From JAHECQ01 sp047638695 (GTDB lineage Bacteria > Actinomycetota > Acidimicrobiia > Acidimicrobiales > SZUA-35): DNA of 45,513 bases. Made by a program: the position numbers and the translations under genes. Below, piece by piece: positions 42,342 through 45,513 of the stretch. Numbering within the stretch: position 1 is the stretch's first letter; every line of letters starts with the position of its first letter. The stretch is from the NCBI GenBank assembly GCA_047638695.1, contig JBLINY010000030.1, positions 1 to 45,513 of the forward strand, written 5' to 3'. The notes below the pieces were generated by a model. That model was not told the origin of the DNA. It did not search any database and saw only the letters and a program-made list of their open reading frames with translations.

Positions 42342-44011
42342 TCGCCGTCCTCCTCGGAGTGGCCGTCGTCTTCGGCGTCGTCAGCGTGGCCATCGTCCCC
42401 GCCGTCCTCGGCATGCGATTCCGCGTCCTCGAGGGCTTCGGTGAGTTGGGCTACGCCCGCGGGCTGAGAGGGAGCCTCAGGCTCGGGTTCTTCGAAGCCA
42501 TCGACGTTGGCCGCTACGTGAACGATGAGGACATCAACCGCAGGCTCAATCCGCTCGAGGATCGGCTTGGGATACACGCCCATGAAGACGATGAGGCCGA
42601 GGAGCGGCAGGATCGAGAGGCCTTCGGCCAGCGTGAGATCCGGCATGTCTGCGTTGTCGCCGGTCGGTTCGCCGTGGAAGACCCGCTGGTACGCCCAGAG
42701 CAGATAGAGGGCCGCCAGGATCACACCGCTGACGGCCACGACGGTCCACCAGCGGGCGGCCGAGAAGCCACCGAGCAGGATCAGGTACTCGCCGACGAAA
42801 CCATTGAGGCCGGGCAGGCCGATGCTCGACAGCATCACCCAGGTGAACGCTGCGGCCATGATCGGTGCAGGCTTCTGCAACCCGCCAAGCTCAGCGATCT
42901 GACGCGTGTGACGACGTTCGTAAATCCAGCCCACCAGGATGAAGAGCGCTCCGGTGGACACACCGTGACTCACCATCTGCAGCACCGCACCCTGCAGTCC
43001 CTGATTGTTCATGGCGAACACGCCAAGAATGATGAAACCAAGATGGGCGACCGAAGAATAGGCAACCAGTCGCTTGAGATCCTTTTGCATCGTTGCCGCG
43101 ATGGCGCCGTACACAATGCCGATGGTGCCGAGGGTGAAGAACACTGGCGCCAAATCGTGCGCCGCCTGCGGGAACAGGTAGACGCCGAAGCGAATGAAAC
43201 CGTAGGTGCCGAGCTTGAGCATGACCCCGGCGAGGATCACCGAGCCAGCCGTTGGCGCCTCTGTGTGAGCGTCCGGCAACCAGGTATGTAGCGGGAAGAG
43301 GGGAACCTTCACCGCAAAGGCCAGAGCGAACGATGCGAAGATCAATCGCTGAGCCGTCGTGCCAAGGGCCTGAGCCTCGGCCAACACTGTGACATCAAAG
43401 GTGACCGGATTACCCGTGTTCCGAGCCGTCAAGAAGGCAATCGACACAATGCCGACGAGCATCAGGGCGGAGCCAGCCATTGTGTAGAGGAAGAACTTGA
43501 GAGCGGCGTAGACACGACGACCATGACCCCAGCCGCCGATGAGGAAGTACATCGGCACCAGGACGATCTCGAAGAACAGGAAGAACAGGAGTAGATCGAG
43601 AGCCAGGAAGACACCGAACGAACCGGCCATCAGCACCATGAGCCACATGTAGTAGGGCTTGTGGTCGTGATGCGGCTCGGTGGCCAGAATCGTGATCGGG
43701 AAGAGAATGCCGGTCAGCACCACCAGGAACAGCGAGATCCCGTCGAGCCCTAGAAAGAACGAGACGCCGAGGTCTTCGATCCAGGTGTACTGAGTGACGA
43801 ACTGCATGCCGCCATCGGCCTTGTCGAAGGCGGCGAGCGCATAGACCGAGAAGGCTCCAGCAATGCTCGACCCGGCAAGAGCAGTGAGCTTGAGGTAGTC
43901 GGTTCGACGGCTCGGAAGTAGAGCTAGCACAACGACCGTCAGCAGCGGGACGATGATGAGAGAAGACAACAACGGGAACGACGCGCCTTCTGAAGCAAGG
44001 AGGGCCATCAT
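42338..44011 (-). CDS. nuoM: Second NuoM-type antiporter subunit with acidic tail
   Basis: NuoM-type subunit of 557 residues from ATG 44011. It has EIVLVPMYFLIGGWG (TM5 glutamate), FAVKVPLFPLHTWLPDAHTEAP (TM7 lysine) and RLVAYSSVAHLGFIILG. A roughly 55-residue C-terminal tail rich in Glu, Asp, His and Gly (ending HSEEDGE) follows the last helix and is absent from the first NuoM. The frame is open upstream to 44191, but the ATG at 44011 overlaps the nuoL2 stop (ATGA) and gives the family N-terminus. The stop overlaps nuoN2. Confidence 0.95.
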   Translation of the reverse strand: MMALLASEGASFPLLSSLIIVPLLTVVVLALLPSRRTDYLKLTALAGSSIAGAFSVYALAAFDKADGGMQFVTQYTWIEDLGVSFFLGLDGISLFLVVLTGILFPITILATEPHHDHKPYYMWLMVLMAGSFGVFLALDLLLFFLFFEIVLVPMYFLIGGWGHGRRVYAALKFFLYTMAGSALMLVGIVSIAFLTARNTGNPVTFDVTVLAEAQALGTTAQRLIFASFALAFAVKVPLFPLHTWLPDAHTEAPTAGSVILAGVMLKLGTYGFIRFGVYLFPQAAHDLAPVFFTLGTIGIVYGAIAATMQKDLKRLVAYSSVAHLGFIILGVFAMNNQGLQGAVLQMVSHGVSTGALFILVGWIYERRHTRQIAELGGLQKPAPIMAAAFTWVMLSSIGLPGLNGFVGEYLILLGGFSAARWWTVVAVSGVILAALYLLWAYQRVFHGEPTGDNADMPDLTLAEGLSILPLLGLIVFMGVYPKPILERIEPAVDVLIVHVAANVDGFEEPEPEAPSQPAGVAQLTEALEDAESHAEDGGDDGHADDAEDDGHSEEDGE

Positions 44012-45513
44012 GTGCCAACCCCCCAGAGGCGCAGCAAGAACCAGAGTGTGAGAACGCCCGTTCCGAGCATGATGCCCAGGGCGTAGTTCCGTACAAATCC
44101 AGGCTGGAGCAGACGTAAGCGCTGCCCGACCGCAGTGACCAGCGTGACCATGCCGTTCACCGCGCCGTCGACAAACGTGCGATCGAACCAAGCCACGAGA
44201 TCGAATCCACGGGTACCAGGGCCGCCCATGATGTCAGCGAGACCACGGTCGTATTCAACGGCGAGGCCAAGCGCCGGCCGTTCAATCTGCTCGGGATCAA
44301 ATCGACGTTTGAGGTACACGGCGAAAGCGGCGGCTATTGCGGCCAGGCCAACGAAAATGGCAATGAACGCAAGCGCCCACTTGGTCCCAGCACCGGCGCC
44401 GCCGTGGGCCTCGTTGCCAAATAGCGATGGCTCGAGCCAGTTGCCGAGGAAGTGGAGATCGTGAGCAAAGGGCAGGTTCAACGCACCACCCGCCGCCGCC
44501 AACCCGGCCAAGACGACAAGCGGCAACGTCATCGTCCATGGCGATTCGTGCGGGTGATACTCCTGGCGCTGTTGATAGGACGCAGGCAGACGGTCGGCGA
44601 ACTCCGAAACGTCCGGAGCCTCAGAGAAGGCCGAGACGTACTGCGGCACCGAGGGGACCGCTGAGGTATCGGTGGCGGCCTCCGCTGCGCGGGTGTGAGC
44701 TGCGGCGAGAGATTCCTCGGCAGTGGCCAAGAGCGCCAGCGCTTCGTCCAGTTTGGTCTGCGACTTCCCGATATTGCCCTCGGCCTTGGGCACAGCCTTC
44801 TCGGCCTTGTCGACAGCTTTCACCAACTTGGCGTAGCCGTCGGTCTCCGGATCTGACGCGGCGACAGCCGCGCTGGCTTCGGTGAGCGAGGCAACCGCGG
44901 CATCCAGTGCATCCGTGCGTTTCGATACGTCGCTTTTGGCCTTTTCGACGCCCTCGCGAGCCGTACCGACCGCGGCGTCGGCGTCGGCGATCTCGGCCTC
45001 GGCCAGAGCCACGAGGCCGGCGAATGCCTCATTGATCTCGGACTGCGTCGCGTCAAAGAACCGGGGCCGACCGAAGAAAGTGAGGATGACTTGGCGGGTC
45101 ATGTAGAAGGCCGTAAGCAAAGCGGTGATCAGGCCAAGAAGCCAGAGGAGCTTGCCACCGTTCGGATGATTCCAGGCAGCCAGGAGAATCTCGTCCTTTG
45201 ACCAGAACCCACTGAACGGCGGAACTCCCGCAATCGCCAGCCAACCGACGATGAAGGTCATAGCGGTGATGGGCATCAGCTTGCCTAGACCGCCCATGCG
45301 GCGCATGTCCTGCTCGTCGTCGAGACCGTGGATGACCGACCCGGATCCGAGGAACAGCAGGGCCTTGAAGAAGGCATGGGTAACCATGTGGAAGATGGCG
45401 GGGATATAGCCGCCGACACCAACGGCCAAGAACAGATAGCCAAGTTGAGAGATGGTCGAATAGGCCAGCACCTTCTTGATGTCGGTCTGGATCACGGCGG
45501 CGAGGGCAGCAAC
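44008..45513 (-). CDS. nuoL: Second NuoL-type antiporter subunit, N-terminus outside window, with long helical insertion
   Basis: The frame is open to the right edge, so only the C-terminal part (501 residues) is seen, starting in the TM10-11 area (IQTDIKKVLAYSTISQLGY). FWSKDEIL (TM12 lysine) and, at the end, the lateral helix region plus a final membrane helix are present. Between TM13 (FFGRPRF) and TM14 (HESPW) lies about 165 residues instead of a few tens: two Ala/Glu/Lys-rich helical stretches (45042-44857 and 44835-44674) around a DPETDGY turn, then a Pro-rich linker. By NuoL topology this loop faces the cytoplasm. The stop overlaps nuoM2. Confidence 0.95.
   Translation of the reverse strand, partial: VAALAAVIQTDIKKVLAYSTISQLGYLFLAVGVGGYIPAIFHMVTHAFFKALLFLGSGSVIHGLDDEQDMRRMGGLGKLMPITAMTFIVGWLAIAGVPPFSGFWSKDEILLAAWNHPNGGKLLWLLGLITALLTAFYMTRQVILTFFGRPRFFDATQSEINEAFAGLVALAEAEIADADAAVGTAREGVEKAKSDVSKRTDALDAAVASLTEASAAVAASDPETDGYAKLVKAVDKAEKAVPKAEGNIGKSQTKLDEALALLATAEESLAAAHTRAAEAATDTSAVPSVPQYVSAFSEAPDVSEFADRLPASYQQRQEYHPHESPWTMTLPLVVLAGLAAAGGALNLPFAHDLHFLGNWLEPSLFGNEAHGGAGAGTKWALAFIAIFVGLAAIAAAFAVYLKRRFDPEQIERPALGLAVEYDRGLADIMGGPGTRGFDLVAWFDRTFVDGAVNGMVTLVTAVGQRLRLLQPGFVRNYALGIMLGTGVLTLWFLLRLWGVGT

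Noticed and set aside
30167..45513. The two nuoLMN sets as a recent tandem duplication
   Set aside because: The proteins differ in length, inserts and most residues outside the core motifs, so they are old paralogues or of separate origin.

Overview
The window reads as a chromosomal segment of a GC-rich actinobacterium, most likely class Acidimicrobiia. The phylum call rests on the coiled-coil insertion near the N-terminus of RpoC (about residues 150-235), the acidic N-terminal extension of NusG, the frequent GTG/TTG starts and several apparently leaderless genes. The class is inferred from the general look of the proteins and is less certain. Nearly everything lies on the minus strand; only a short central block (19.9-22.5 kb) and a dus gene are on the plus strand. 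I see no insertion sequence, phage, CRISPR array or rRNA.

In minus-strand transcription order, the left third (19.7 kb down to 1) is the transcription/translation core: tRNA-Thr, tRNA-Met, an ECF sigma factor, tRNA-Trp, secE-nusG, rplK-rplA, a structured leader, rplJ-rplL, a terminator, a clear promoter, rpoB-rpoC, a terminator, a MoxR ATPase/VWA pair, then rpsL-rpsG-fusA-tuf (tuf cut by the left edge). RpoC lacks all four cysteines of the second zinc site. The MoxR/VWA pair sits where rpoC is normally followed by the str operon.

The centre (19.9-27.0 kb) is mixed: a membrane-anchored SMC/ABC-like protein with a degenerate Walker A, a GNAT acetyltransferase, tRNA-Tyr, a YajQ-family protein, a HAD phosphatase, acetyl-CoA synthetase, a tetR gene broken by an in-frame TAA, and a MidA/NDUFAF7-type methyltransferase.

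The right side (27.0-45.5 kb) is respiratory. One complete operon, nuoABCDHIJKLMN, has no nuoE, nuoF or nuoG. Its NuoD and NuoH carry unusual residues at positions that normally form the quinone pocket, and its NuoL has an 80-residue acidic/His-rich extracytoplasmic insert. The putative complex I methyltransferase MidA follows nuoN. Beyond an SDR gene, a dus gene and a degenerate receiver protein lies the end of a second operon, nuoL2-nuoM2-nuoN2, running off the right edge; NuoL2 carries a long helical-hairpin insertion in a cytoplasmic loop. The cell therefore probably makes two complex I-type pumps, or one complex with alternative antiporter subunits. The complete operon cannot on its own encode an NADH-oxidising module.
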